A stretch of 64,000 bases of DNA from Micromonospora echinospora (GCF_014203425.1 NZ_JACHJC010000001.1:434001-498000), one strand, 5' to 3'; counted from the stretch's first letter, positions 1-8,312 are shown. Numbers and translations: made by a program. The notes: generated by a model from the sequence alone, not told the origin.

Positions 1-352
1 CGGTCAGGCCCGCGCCCCGGGCCAGGTCCGAGCCGGGCCGCCGGAAGTCGACGCCGAGCGTCCGTGCCGGGTCGCCGGGGTCACGCGCCAGCAGGTGTAC
101 GGCGAGCAGCACCGGCAGCAGCGCGAAGACGATCCCGAGGAGCTGGTACGTCAGGTCGAGGTAGGGCCGGGCCGACGCGGAGGTGTTCAGCGCGGCGGTC
201 TGCTTGGACAGCCCACCGGTCGCGGTGAGCTTCGCGATCAGCGACACCAGCGCGTACACGGCCGACTGGCCGAGGGACAGACCGAGCACGAGCAGCGTCT
301 CGGTGCCCAGCATCCGGCGGGAGACCGGGCGGGCCAGCTCGTCAACCGTCAC
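1..352 (-). CDS. CPBP (CAAX-like) intramembrane protease, N-terminal part
   Basis: The left window edge cuts this gene; only the first 117 codons are present, read leftward from a GTG at 352. Visible are a short polar N-terminus, a hydrophobic segment at about residues 19-40, a Ser/Thr-rich loop, a second hydrophobic segment at 68-89 and a basic loop. This layout fits the N-terminal third of actinobacterial CPBP-family intramembrane metalloproteases. The Glu/His motifs that would prove it lie outside the window, so the family call rests on general resemblance. An ATG 8 bp further upstream is out of frame, which is why GTG was chosen. The gene is divergent from the flavohaemoglobin gene across a 122-bp spacer that contains a strong palindrome. 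Confidence 0.6.
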   Translation of the reverse strand, partial: MTVDELARPVSRRMLGTETLLVLGLSLGQSAVYALVSLIAKLTATGGLSKQTAALNTSASARPYLDLTYQLLGIVFALLPVLLAVHLLARDPGDPARTLGVDFRRPGSDLARGAGLT

Positions 353-386
353 CGGACCATGAAATCACTTCGGCGTCCCGACCTGG

Positions 387-409
387 CGATCGCACAGTCT
401 GTGCGATCG
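387..409. promoter_or_regulatory. 23-bp palindrome, candidate operator
   Basis: CGATCGCACAG and its exact reverse complement CTGTGCGATCG flank a single T at 398, giving 11-bp perfect arms. It sits midway between two divergent genes and ends 65 bp before the flavohaemoglobin start. That position and the absence of a T-run favour a regulator binding site over a terminator. It does not match the NsrR consensus I know; the regulator is unknown. Confidence 0.55.
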
Positions 410-474
410 GCACACACGCTCCGTGGAGATTCTATTGCTGCCGATCCGCCCGTACGGAGAAGGAGCGTGCCCCT

Positions 475-1596
475 GTGGAGAACTTCGCGCGGCTGCTGAA
501 GGAGAGCTGGGCCCTGGTCGAGGAGGACCGGGAGCGGCTCAGCGGTCACTTCTACGCCCGGCTGTTCCTCCTCGACCCGGAGCTGCGCAAGCTCTTCCCG
601 GTGCAGATGAACGGGCAGGGCGACCGGATCCTGGAGGCGATCGTCACCGCGACCCAGACAGTGGGCGACCCGGAGAGCTTCGACGAGTACCTGCGGGCGC
701 TGGGCCGGGACCACCGGAAGTACCACGTGTCGGCCGAGCACTACGCGACCATGGGTGTCGCGCTGCTCGACGCGCTGCGCAGCACCGCCGGGGACGGCTG
801 GAACCTGGAGTACGACCAGGCGTGGCGGGAGGCGTACGCGAGCATCAGCGCGCGGATGCTGGCCGGCGCGGAGGCCGACGGCAACCCGCCGTACTGGCAC
901 GCCGAGGTGCTCACCCACGAGCGGCACGGCCCGGACACGGCAGTGCTGACCGTACGCGCGCTCCAGCACCCGCTGCCCTGGCAGGCGGGGCAGTACGTCA
1001 GCGTGGAGGTGCCCCGCTACCACCCACGGGTGTGGCGGACGTACTCGGTGGCGAACGCGCCGAACGAGGAGAACGTGCTGGAGTTCCACGTGCGTACGCC
1101 GCCCGGCGCGGCCGGCTGGGTGTCCGGCGCGCTGGTCCGCCGCACCAAGCCGGGTGACCTGCTGCGGGTGGCCGCGCCGATGGGCTCGATGACGCTGGAC
1201 CCGGAGTCCACCCGGGACGTCCTCTGCGTGGCCGGCGGGGTCGGGCTGGCGCCGATCAAGGCGCTGGTGGAGGAGCTGACCCGGGTCAACCGCACCCGCT
1301 GGGTGCACGTCTTCTACGGCGCGCGCCGCCCCGACGAGCTGTACGGGCTGGCCGGCCTGGAGGACCTCGTCGCGACCCACCCGTGGTTGTCGGTGACGCC
1401 GTCGTGCAGCGAGGACCCGGACTTCGGCGGGGAACTCGGTGACGTGTCCGAGGTGGTCACCCGGTACGGGCCGTGGACCACGCACGACTGCTACGTCTCC
1501 GGCTCGGCCGCGATGGTCCGGGCCACTCTGCGGGCGCTCGCCGCCGACGACGTCCCGCCCGATCACATCCGGTACGACACGTTCGGCAACCTCTGA
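475..1596 (+). CDS. hmp: Flavohaemoglobin, nitric oxide dioxygenase
   Basis: The 373-residue product has the three-domain order of flavohaemoglobins. A globin domain (about 1-135) has a probable B10 Tyr at 27 and proximal His at 84 (KYHV). An FAD-binding barrel (about 138-245) carries RTYS at 188-191. A ferredoxin-reductase NAD domain carries GGVGLAP at 254-260. The family converts NO plus O2 to nitrate in the cytosol using NAD(P)H. Length is slightly below the roughly 400 residues of E. coli Hmp. The GTG start at 475 has an AGAAGGAG-type ribosome site just upstream. A 23-bp palindrome (387-409) lies upstream and could make expression responsive to nitrosative stress. A terminator follows. 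Confidence 0.9.
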   Translation: MENFARLLKESWALVEEDRERLSGHFYARLFLLDPELRKLFPVQMNGQGDRILEAIVTATQTVGDPESFDEYLRALGRDHRKYHVSAEHYATMGVALLDALRSTAGDGWNLEYDQAWREAYASISARMLAGAEADGNPPYWHAEVLTHERHGPDTAVLTVRALQHPLPWQAGQYVSVEVPRYHPRVWRTYSVANAPNEENVLEFHVRTPPGAAGWVSGALVRRTKPGDLLRVAAPMGSMTLDPESTRDVLCVAGGVGLAPIKALVEELTRVNRTRWVHVFYGARRPDELYGLAGLEDLVATHPWLSVTPSCSEDPDFGGELGDVSEVVTRYGPWTTHDCYVSGSAAMVRATLRALAADDVPPDHIRYDTFGNL

Positions 1597-1613
1597 ACCT
1601 TGCTCCCCCCGAG

Positions 1614-1653
1614 CCGGGTCGCGTGCCCCTGCCCCCTGGGGCACGCGACCCGG
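1614..1653. terminator. Bidirectional terminator hairpin
   Basis: Perfect 16-bp arms (1614-1629 and 1638-1653) around an 8-nt loop fill the gap between two convergent genes, the flavohaemoglobin and the XRE-deformylase fusion. There is no T-run, which is usual for high-GC actinomycetes. Confidence 0.75.
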
Positions 1654-1662
1654 CACCCCGTT

Positions 1663-3195
1663 TCAGTAGCGCCAGGGGGTGCCGGTCTCGCGGTACTCCT
1701 CCACCGGCACCAGCGGCACGCCGGGCGCCATCCGGTCGACATAGAGCCGCCCTTCCAGGTGGTCGATCTCGTGCGCGACCAGCCGCGCCATCGCGTACTC
1801 GAACGACGTGATCACCCGGCTGCCGTCCCAGAGCGCGTGTTCCACGTCGATCCGCAGCGGCCGGGGCACCAGGCCGCGGTGGTCGAAGAAGGAGAGGCAG
1901 CCCTCGTACTGCTCGTCGGTCTCGGCGGCGGTGTCCACGAGGCGCGGGTTGAGCAGCACCACAGGTTCGGCCGCGCGGTCGGCGGGCCGGACCAGCGCGG
2001 CGGACCAGCCGATGCCGAGCTGGGGCGCGGCCAGGCCGACGCCCTTGCTGAACGGGTGCAGCTCGTCCAGCCGGGCCAGCATCGCGGCGAGCCGGTCGAT
2101 GACCTGCCGGGCGTGCGGCTCCTCGGCCGGCAGGTCGAACTGGCGGGCCGGCTGCCGCAGCAGGTCGTCGCCGCGCTGCACGATGCCCACGGCACGCATC
2201 CGGTCGCTGGCCCGCACGCGGACGCCACCGGTGGGCGCGTTGTCCGGCTCGGCGTCCGGCTGTGGGCTGCGGAACCGCCACTGCATCCGGTAGCGGGCGT
2301 TGAGCGGCGGGTCGTCGGTCCCCCAGTCGAAGATCACCCGGTCGCCGTCCACGGCACGCTGGATCGGCGTACGCAGCGGTCCTTCCTCGGCCGACAGTGA
2401 GGTCTCCGCGCCCCGCACCTTGGGGTCGAGGTCCGCGGGCAGGTCGAGCCGCACCGCCAGGTGCCGGGTGGGCAGGCGTACGGCCCGCTGGAACCAGGGG
2501 CCCCACTTGTCCTGGCCGACGCGGTACGCGTATTCGATGGTGACCCGGTCGCCCGGGTAGAGCGGGAAGCGTCCCTCGTCGTTCTCGAAGAGCAGCCAGA
2601 TCTCCTTGAACGCGTCCCGGTCGTGCTTGGCCCGCCAGTGCATCGGCTCGCGTCCGCTGCCGTCGTCCCGGTACGCGGCGAGTTGCAGCTCGGCGAAGGT
2701 GAGCGGGTGTTCCCGGTGGTGCCGGTTGGAGCGGCCCGGGTCGTTCGGGTAGCGGTCGACGGCGACCCGGACCAGGTAGCGGGTGACCGGTTCGGTGCCC
2801 GCGTTGTACAGCTCCCGCCGGATCGCGCAGTGGTAGCCGTCGTCGATGTGGGTGAGCGTGGCCACCTCACGCTCGACCACGAGGCCGGTGCCGGGCGGCA
2901 GCCACTGCCCGGGTACCGGCGGGTCGCGGTGCGCTCCGCCGGCGCGGCCGTTCCGCAGTTCGTCGTACTCCCGGAAGCGCTGCCAGATCGCGCCGCTGGC
3001 CTCCAGGACGGCCTCGGCGCGGCGGGCGAAGTCCTCGGTGGGCCGGTGCCGGCGCCCTTCGACGTGGCTGACGTAGGACGGGTCGAAGCCCATCAGCGTC
3101 GCCAACTGCTTCTTGGACAGCCCTCGGCCGGTCCGGTGCCGGGCAAGTTCCGCCGCGAACGAGTCCGCGGCACGCTCGATCGGTGAGGTCGTCAT
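1663..3195 (-). CDS. XRE regulator fused to a peptide deformylase domain
   Basis: A 510-residue protein with two recognisable ends. Residues 10-75 form an XRE/lambda-repressor helix-turn-helix (GLSKKQLATLMGFDPSYVSHVEG region). Residues about 365-490 form a peptide deformylase domain with all three catalytic motifs: GVGLAAPQ (385-392), EGCLS (431-435, Cys433) and HEIDH (475-479); Cys433 and the two His would bind the metal. The middle (95-310) looks like a beta-rich sensor or effector domain of unknown fold. Deformylases normally stand alone at under 200 residues and remove formyl from nascent proteins. The ATG at 3195 was chosen because GAGGAAG precedes it by 5 nt and the XRE domain begins right after. 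Upstream extensions lack a ribosome site. The substrate and whether it binds DNA are unknown. Confidence 0.85.
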   Translation of the reverse strand: MTTSPIERAADSFAAELARHRTGRGLSKKQLATLMGFDPSYVSHVEGRRHRPTEDFARRAEAVLEASGAIWQRFREYDELRNGRAGGAHRDPPVPGQWLPPGTGLVVEREVATLTHIDDGYHCAIRRELYNAGTEPVTRYLVRVAVDRYPNDPGRSNRHHREHPLTFAELQLAAYRDDGSGREPMHWRAKHDRDAFKEIWLLFENDEGRFPLYPGDRVTIEYAYRVGQDKWGPWFQRAVRLPTRHLAVRLDLPADLDPKVRGAETSLSAEEGPLRTPIQRAVDGDRVIFDWGTDDPPLNARYRMQWRFRSPQPDAEPDNAPTGGVRVRASDRMRAVGIVQRGDDLLRQPARQFDLPAEEPHARQVIDRLAAMLARLDELHPFSKGVGLAAPQLGIGWSAALVRPADRAAEPVVLLNPRLVDTAAETDEQYEGCLSFFDHRGLVPRPLRIDVEHALWDGSRVITSFEYAMARLVAHEIDHLEGRLYVDRMAPGVPLVPVEEYRETGTPWRY

Positions 3196-3429
3196 CAGCT
3201 TCCTCGTGGCGGGAAGCCCATTTTCACGTTGGGTGGCCGAACGTGTACGGAAACTGCCTCGTATTCGACATACACCTTGACATCTCAACGGAGCGCGTCG
3301 ATCCTGACACCGTGCGTCGCCGTTTCCGGCGGCGTTTTTCGTCTCCCGGGCCGGGTAGTACGCGACCGGCGCCGGAGTGACCGGGACCTCCCCGCGATAC
3401 CGCGACGTCACTTCCCCTCCCGCCGCGGG
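3196..3429. other. Divergent intergenic region between XRE-deformylase and fhuF
   Basis: No gene is visible. A direct repeat TCGACAT (3265-3271) and TTGACAT (3277-3283), 12 bp apart, lies 70-88 bp upstream of the XRE-deformylase start. It would suit a helix-turn-helix regulator acting on its own promoter, but this is only a pattern. Promoters for both divergent genes should lie between here and 3503. Confidence 0.35.
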
Positions 3430-3448
3430 AGTGGTTAGGCTAGCCTTA
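3430..3448 (+). promoter_or_regulatory. Iron box (DmdR/IdeR-type operator)
   Basis: AGTGGTTAGGCTAGCCTTA matches 14 of 19 positions of the actinobacterial iron-box consensus TTAGGTTAGGCTAACCTAA, with the central AGGCTAGCCT perfectly palindromic. It ends 55 bp before the FhuF-like gene. Known DmdR/IdeR proteins repress iron-uptake genes from such sites when Fe(II) is plentiful, so the downstream gene should be induced by iron limitation. Confidence 0.75.
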
Positions 3449-3503
3449 GCTTCGGTCGACGGCACGCGCCGGCCGACAGGGCGACCAGACAGGGGACGGC
3501 CAG

Positions 3504-4298
3504 GTGACTGCGGTGATGCCGGGGCGCGACGCCGCCACCCCGTTCGCCCCGGTGACCGCGACCCTGCGCGCCATGTTCGGCACCGACGACCTGCCCGGGC
3601 TCGCGCCCGGCCTGCTGGTCCGCGACGAGCTGGACCGCTGGTCCCCGGCCGCCCGGCTGATCGACGGCACACTGCTTCCCGAGTTCCTGACCCGCGCCGG
3701 CCGCCGCTGGGGCGGCACCCCGCACGCCTGTGCCGCGCTCGCGTGGAAGTCCTACAGCTACTGGACGGCGCTACCAGCGGTGCTCGGCTGGGCGTCCGCC
3801 CGGCGGGTGCCGCTGCTCGACCCGGCCGACGTGCTCGTGCACTTCGAGGACCACCACCAGCTGCTCACGCTGGGGCTGCGCGCGTCCACCCCGGTGGCGG
3901 TGCTGCCCGGCGATCCGCTGGCGCTGGCCGACGTGCCCGGCGTGCGGGTGGTGCCGGACGAGGCCGCGCTGCTCGGCGCGCTGCGCGCGTCCCTGCTCGA
4001 CGCGCACTTCGCCCCGCTGATCGCCGCCATCCAGGGCGAGGTCCGGATCGGCACCCGTACGCTGCTCGGCTCGGTGGCCTCCGGCATCGCGCACGGCATC
4101 CTGCGCGCGGCGGACGCGCTGCCCGGCTCGTCAGTGGCGACCGTCGGCACGCTGCTCGGCGCGCTCGACCTGAGCGACCTGGTCGAGCTGGTGCCCGGCC
4201 CGGGCGGCGAGCCGACCGTGCAGCGGCGCACCTGCTGCCTGGCGTTCACGTTGCCCCGGCCCAAGGTGTGCCAGGGCTGCTGCGTACGCCAGGGCTGA
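3504..4298 (+). CDS. fhuF: FhuF-like siderophore ferric reductase
   Basis: The 264-residue product ends in Cys244-Cys245-x10-Cys256-x2-Cys259, the unusual [2Fe-2S] ligand pattern of FhuF, which reduces ferric siderophores in the cytosol to release iron. An extra Cys260 follows. The N-terminal two thirds show the Ala/Leu-rich helical character of the family, with a conserved-looking HACAALAWKSYSYWTALP segment near residues 75-92. The start is the GTG at 3504; a second start 12 nt further in would change little. The iron box upstream (3430-3448) supports iron-dependent control. No siderophore synthesis or uptake gene is adjacent. It is convergent with the next gene, 4 bp away. Confidence 0.85.
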   Translation: MTAVMPGRDAATPFAPVTATLRAMFGTDDLPGLAPGLLVRDELDRWSPAARLIDGTLLPEFLTRAGRRWGGTPHACAALAWKSYSYWTALPAVLGWASARRVPLLDPADVLVHFEDHHQLLTLGLRASTPVAVLPGDPLALADVPGVRVVPDEAALLGALRASLLDAHFAPLIAAIQGEVRIGTRTLLGSVASGIAHGILRAADALPGSSVATVGTLLGALDLSDLVELVPGPGGEPTVQRRTCCLAFTLPRPKVCQGCCVRQG

Positions 4299-4302
4299 CC
4301 GC

Positions 4303-6081
4303 TCAGTCGGCCAGCGGCCGGACGTCCCACAGCCAGACCCCGCCGGTACGGGTGGGTGTGATCCCGCTCAGCTCCGTCATCGCCCGGCGCAGCGCTTCAG
4401 CCTGCGGCAGCCGGGGGTCGAGGATCACCGCGCCCGCTCGCCAGTAACGCAGGTCGTCGACGGCGGCCACCCGGTCCTGCGGGGTGATCGGCGGGACCGC
4501 GTCGGTCCGCCGTACCGTCTCGAAGAATGTGCTGGTGGGACGCGGCGGCGCGGTGAAGAGGGCGATCCGGTCCCCGCCGGGGCGGGTGTCCGGATAGAGG
4601 AAGTAGCCGCGGGCCAGCGGCATGTCCAGCCGGGTCTCGGCGGACCAGCGCAGCGGGACCGCGTACGTGGTGTCGGGCAGCGGCAGCGTGACCACGCTGC
4701 GCCCGTCCGCGACGTAGGGGCGCCAGGCGCCGGAGGTGACGAACGCCGGGGTCGGGTCGAGGCGCCTGGCCGGCAGCGGGGTCGGCACGATCGGCAGCAG
4801 CGCCATCGCGAGCACAGTGACGGTGGCGAACCGGATCTGCCCGCGCGCGTCCCGGTGCCGCGCGGCGAGCCGGCGAATCCGGTCCGCGCCGAGCGCGAGC
4901 AGCACGCCGATGATCGGGGTGAGCGCCAGCGACCAGCGGGTGGGCACCACCGAGTGCAGGACCGGCAGGTTCTCCAGCGCGGCCCAGGGCCCGGGGATGC
5001 CGGTGTCGCGTCCGTCGTAGCGGATCTCCCGGCCGAGCGAGAAGAGCGCGAACACCAGGCCGACCGCAGCCAGGCCGAGCACGACGGCGTTGCGGCGCAT
5101 CCACCAGACCAGCGCGATCACCAGGATCACCAGCGGCCAGCCGAAGAACGCGTTCTCCTCGGTGGCGTTCTTGACCAGCGGTTCACTGCCCCGGGCGTCA
5201 CCGGCCACCGACTCCCGCGACCAGGCGACGTACGCGGCGAGGTCGGTGGAGTAGCCCCGGATCAGCGTGGAGAGCCCGCTGTACGCGCCGGGGCCGAAGA
5301 ACTGGACCCAGAGCGGGTACGCGAGCAGCGCCCCGGCGATCACCGCGGCCACCCCGAGTCCGGCGGCGAACGGGCGGGCCGCCGAGCGCAGCGCGGGACG
5401 GCCGAGTACGAGCGCCAGCACCACCGCGCCGAGGCCGATGGCGGTCATCAGCAGGATCTCCAGGTTGAGGAACGCCTGCCAGACGATCACCAGGGCGAGC
5501 AGTACGCCGTTGCGCAGCCACCGGCCGGGTTCGGCCAGGCGCAGCGTGCGCCAGATGATCAGTGGCACCACGAACTGGCTGACGATGTTGGGGTGCGAGT
5601 TGGCGTGCGAGATCATCGCCGGCGCGAACGCGCAGAAGGCGGCGCCCAGCCAGGCCGGACCGCGAGACCGCACGACAACTCGGGAGAGAAGGAAATACCA
5701 GGACACGCCGGTGGCGGCGAGGCCGAGAGTGAGGAAAATCAGGAATGACCAGCGCGGCCCCGCCCAGAGCGTGATCGGGGTCAGCGGCAATGAAACGGAT
5801 AATACGGACGTATTAGCCATGAGATTGACGACATCCGGCACATTCATCCGGTCCGAGGTGAACGGATAGGCGAAATCCGTGACGACGCGCGCACCATGCG
5901 CCATCATCCATTCGAATTGCGCCTGATCTGTCCGATTGTCCCGGATGCCATTGCGGGGGTCCGTCCACAACCGGGCGGTGACCCAGAGCGCGAGCAGCAC
6001 GAAGCTGAGCACGGCGAGCGCGTCGATCCGCCCGCCCTGCCCCGTTTTCGACGGCTCCGCCGCTGATTCCGGAGTAGTCAT
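4303..6081 (-). CDS. Polytopic membrane protein, GT-C glycosyltransferase-like
   Basis: A 592-residue integral membrane protein with roughly ten to eleven hydrophobic segments between residues 20 and 435, then a soluble C-terminal domain of about 150 residues outside the membrane. The first outer loop carries acidic residues (Asp48, Asp52, within RTDQAQFEW), the place where GT-C enzymes using polyprenyl-phosphate sugars keep their catalytic acid. I infer a lipid-linked-sugar transferase, but no motif proves activity and a non-catalytic membrane protein is possible. It is divergent from a methyltransferase gene across about 210 bp; codon use is normal for the window. Confidence 0.6.
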   Translation of the reverse strand: MTTPESAAEPSKTGQGGRIDALAVLSFVLLALWVTARLWTDPRNGIRDNRTDQAQFEWMMAHGARVVTDFAYPFTSDRMNVPDVVNLMANTSVLSVSLPLTPITLWAGPRWSFLIFLTLGLAATGVSWYFLLSRVVVRSRGPAWLGAAFCAFAPAMISHANSHPNIVSQFVVPLIIWRTLRLAEPGRWLRNGVLLALVIVWQAFLNLEILLMTAIGLGAVVLALVLGRPALRSAARPFAAGLGVAAVIAGALLAYPLWVQFFGPGAYSGLSTLIRGYSTDLAAYVAWSRESVAGDARGSEPLVKNATEENAFFGWPLVILVIALVWWMRRNAVVLGLAAVGLVFALFSLGREIRYDGRDTGIPGPWAALENLPVLHSVVPTRWSLALTPIIGVLLALGADRIRRLAARHRDARGQIRFATVTVLAMALLPIVPTPLPARRLDPTPAFVTSGAWRPYVADGRSVVTLPLPDTTYAVPLRWSAETRLDMPLARGYFLYPDTRPGGDRIALFTAPPRPTSTFFETVRRTDAVPPITPQDRVAAVDDLRYWRAGAVILDPRLPQAEALRRAMTELSGITPTRTGGVWLWDVRPLAD

Positions 6082-6289
6082 GACATTTCAGAGCGTAGTC
6101 AGGGTATGACCGGCAGGTGCAATGTTCCGCAGACTCACGTACTATGTGCCGAGTTCGCCGATCGCTGATCAGGCACCCCTCCGCATCACAATTCGGCCCC
6201 CCTCCGTCCCCCGATTTCCCCATCAGCCATCCAGATGGTTGACTCTGACGGTCCAGGCGCGGGTCAGTCATATCGTGAGGAATCGACGC

Positions 6290-6994
6290 ATGGCAGAAAT
6301 CACTGGGGATCAGCGCGTCCAGTCCGAGGTGCTCGAAGGCCTCGCGACCGCGGTCAACCACCGGCAGTGGTTCGTCGAGCTGGCGGTGCCCTACCTCGGT
6401 GACAACCCGATCGAGATCGGCAGCGGCCTGGGCGACTACGCCTCCGCGTGGGCAGAGCAGGTACCCCGGATCACCGCCACCGAGGCGGACCCGGACCGGC
6501 TGGTCCAGCTCAAGGAGCGGCTGTCCGACCACCCGGGCGTCGAGGTCCGGCAGATGCTGCTCCCGCACCACGAGCGCGGCGACTACAGCGCGGCCGTCTC
6601 GTACAACGTGCTGGAGCACATCGACGACCACGTGGGCGCGCTGCGCAGCATGCGCGACCTGGTCCGCCCGGGCGGCGCGGTGGTCATCATCGTGCCGGCG
6701 TTCCAGTTCGCCATGAGCCCCGCCGACATCGCCACCGGCCACGTCCGCCGCTACACCAAGAAGACGCTCGCCGCCGCCATGACCGAGGCGGGCCTCACCG
6801 TCGAGCGGATCCACTACGCCAACGCGCTCGGCCTGATCGGCTACTTCATGGCCACCAAGGTCTTCCGGCTGATGCCGAAGGAGGGCCCGATGGTGAAGGT
6901 GTACGACACCCTCGTGCTACCAGTCACCAAGGCCGCCGAGCAGCGCGTGCGTCCCCCGTTCGGCCAGTCCGTCTTCGCGGTAGCCCGCGTGTAA
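6290..6994 (+). CDS. Class I SAM-dependent methyltransferase
   Basis: A 234-residue methyltransferase with motif I EIGSGLGD (42-49), an acidic end of strand 2 (ATEAD, 63-67) and motif NVLEHI (106-111), all typical of the class I Rossmann fold binding S-adenosylmethionine. The C-terminal part (about 165-195) is hydrophobic and may touch a membrane or a lipid-like substrate. The ATG at 6290 was chosen because GTGAGG lies 10 nt upstream; the reading frame is open further upstream but without a ribosome site. The substrate is unknown; the divergent GT-C-like neighbour suggests a lipid-linked or glycan substrate. The stop codon lies inside the 54-bp palindrome. Confidence 0.8.
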   Translation: MAEITGDQRVQSEVLEGLATAVNHRQWFVELAVPYLGDNPIEIGSGLGDYASAWAEQVPRITATEADPDRLVQLKERLSDHPGVEVRQMLLPHHERGDYSAAVSYNVLEHIDDHVGALRSMRDLVRPGGAVVIIVPAFQFAMSPADIATGHVRRYTKKTLAAAMTEAGLTVERIHYANALGLIGYFMATKVFRLMPKEGPMVKVYDTLVLPVTKAAEQRVRPPFGQSVFAVARV

Positions 6995-7044
6995 GGAAGG
7001 GCCCCTTGTTAACAGACGTCTGTTAACAAGGGGCCCTTCCTTAC
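6991..7044. repeat. 54-bp perfect palindrome, Micromonospora-type repeat and terminator
   Basis: Two 27-nt halves, starting GTAAGGAAGGGCCCCTTG, are exact reverse complements with no spacer; the centre is GACGTC at 7015-7020. It overlaps the stop codon of the methyltransferase and ends 3 bp before the stop of the convergent PEBP gene, so it can end transcription both ways. A shorter relative occurs at 46784-46835. Confidence 0.9.
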
Positions 7045-7047
7045 ACC

Positions 7048-7581
7048 TCACTCCTTGATCTGGTACGTGGGGCGGATGACCGCCCGGGCCAGCGTGTGGA
7101 ACGCCAGGTTGAAGCCGACGAAGGCCGGGCTCGCCCCGGCGGGGATGTCGAGGCGGTCGACGTCCACGGCGTGCACCGCGAACACGTACCGGTGCGGGCG
7201 GTCACCGGCCGGCGGCGCGGCGCCGCCGTAGCCGGTCTCGCCGTAGTCGTTGCGGACGCTGAACGCGCCACCCAGGTCGTCCTCCCGCACGCCGCTGGGC
7301 AGCTCGGTGACGGACGCCGGCACGTTCACCAGCACCCAGTGCCAGAAGCCGCTGCCGGTCGGGGCGTCCGGGTCGAAGCAGGTGACCACGAAACTCCCGG
7401 TCTCGGCCGGGAAGCCCGACCAGGACAGCTGCGGTGAGACGTTCTCGCCGCCGGTGCTGCCGTGCGCGTACCGCGCGTCCATCGGCTCGCCGTTGTGCAC
7501 GTCCTCGCTCGTCAGGTCGAACGACGGCACCGTCGGCAGCAGCTCGTACGGGTCCGGGGCGATCGGTCGTTCCAGGGTCAT
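7048..7581 (-). CDS. YbhB/YbcL-type PEBP (Raf kinase inhibitor-like) protein
   Basis: A 177-residue protein of the phosphatidylethanolamine-binding superfamily. It carries the family signatures DPDAPTGSGFWHW (about 71-83) and PHRYVFAVHAVD near the end, which line the small anion-binding pocket. Bacterial members are cytosolic, bind small anions or phospho-compounds, and have no well-defined role. The ATG at 7581 is preceded by GGAAGGA. The gene is convergent with the methyltransferase and lies just downstream of an AlkD-like gene on the same strand; the 41-bp gap allows co-transcription but does not prove it. Confidence 0.88.
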   Translation of the reverse strand: MTLERPIAPDPYELLPTVPSFDLTSEDVHNGEPMDARYAHGSTGGENVSPQLSWSGFPAETGSFVVTCFDPDAPTGSGFWHWVLVNVPASVTELPSGVREDDLGGAFSVRNDYGETGYGGAAPPAGDRPHRYVFAVHAVDVDRLDIPAGASPAFVGFNLAFHTLARAVIRPTYQIKE

Positions 7582-7622
7582 CGAAACGGTCCTTCCGGGT
7601 ACGCGAATGTCCTGCGCCCCCT

Positions 7623-8312
7623 TCATACCCCGTTGTCCGCGCCGCCGTGCTGTCGGCGCACCATCTCGTTGATCCAGACCGGCGCGTACGGCGACGTGCA
7701 GCCCGGCGGCGTCGGGTAGTCCTTGAGCACCCCGAGCCGCTCCCCGATGCCGATCGCGCGTTCCCGGTACGCCGGGTGTTCGATCCCGATCTGCGCGAGG
7801 CAGTGGTTCATCGCCCACTGGAGGCGCTCTGGCGCGCCCGCCATCTGCGCCTCGATCACGTCGAGCAGGCCGGCCAGGTCCAGCGCGTCCGGATTCCGCG
7901 CCACCCGATCGGTGGTCAGCGCCCAGCCGGCGCTCGCCACCACGGGATCCCTGTCGGCCGACCAGGCCAGGCGCAGCGGCTCCGCGTGCGGGCTCTTCTT
8001 CACCACGTAGTTCACGAGCCAGTCGTGCACCTTCGGCGTACGCGCCTCGCGCAGCATGGCGTCCAGCTCGTCCCGCCCGTAAACCTTCGGCCGGCAGATC
8101 AGCAGCGCCAGCAGCCGTGCCGCGCTGTCCCCGGTCGCCCACAGCTCGCGCGCGAGGTCCTGCTGCGTCTTCAGCCGCTTCGCGATCGCCCGCAGCTTGC
8201 CCAGGTTGACCCCGTGGTCGTCGCCGTGCCGCTCGTTGACCGCGCGGATCTTCGGGTCGTCGAGCGCGGCCAGCTCGGCCGTCACCTCGGCCACCGTCGT
8301 CGTCTCCGCCAC
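7623..8312 (-). CDS. AlkD-like DNA alkylation repair protein
   Basis: A 229-residue all-helical protein resembling the AlkC/AlkD HEAT-repeat DNA glycosylases, which remove positively charged alkylated purines. The repeat-like segments (DLARELWATGDSAARLLALL, VHDWLVNYVVKKSP, ASAGWALTTDRV, RLQWAMNHCLAQIG) follow the family order. It starts at GTG 8312 with GGGAGG about 8 nt upstream; upstream extension to 8552 is open but low in coding character. A pair of strong AT-rich operator-like palindromes (8537-8572) lies 225 bp upstream and may control it. Which lesion it repairs cannot be read from sequence. Confidence 0.8.
   Translation of the reverse strand: MAETTTVAEVTAELAALDDPKIRAVNERHGDDHGVNLGKLRAIAKRLKTQQDLARELWATGDSAARLLALLICRPKVYGRDELDAMLREARTPKVHDWLVNYVVKKSPHAEPLRLAWSADRDPVVASAGWALTTDRVARNPDALDLAGLLDVIEAQMAGAPERLQWAMNHCLAQIGIEHPAYRERAIGIGERLGVLKDYPTPPGCTSPYAPVWINEMVRRQHGGADNGV

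Noticed and set aside
349..1656. 435-codon frame antisense to the flavohaemoglobin gene
   Set aside because: It overlaps the whole of a clear family member and shows no family resemblance of its own.
6991..7044. Insertion-sequence end or attachment site
   Set aside because: No transposase or integrase is near, there is no target duplication, and the position at a stop codon between convergent genes fits a terminator-like extragenic repeat.
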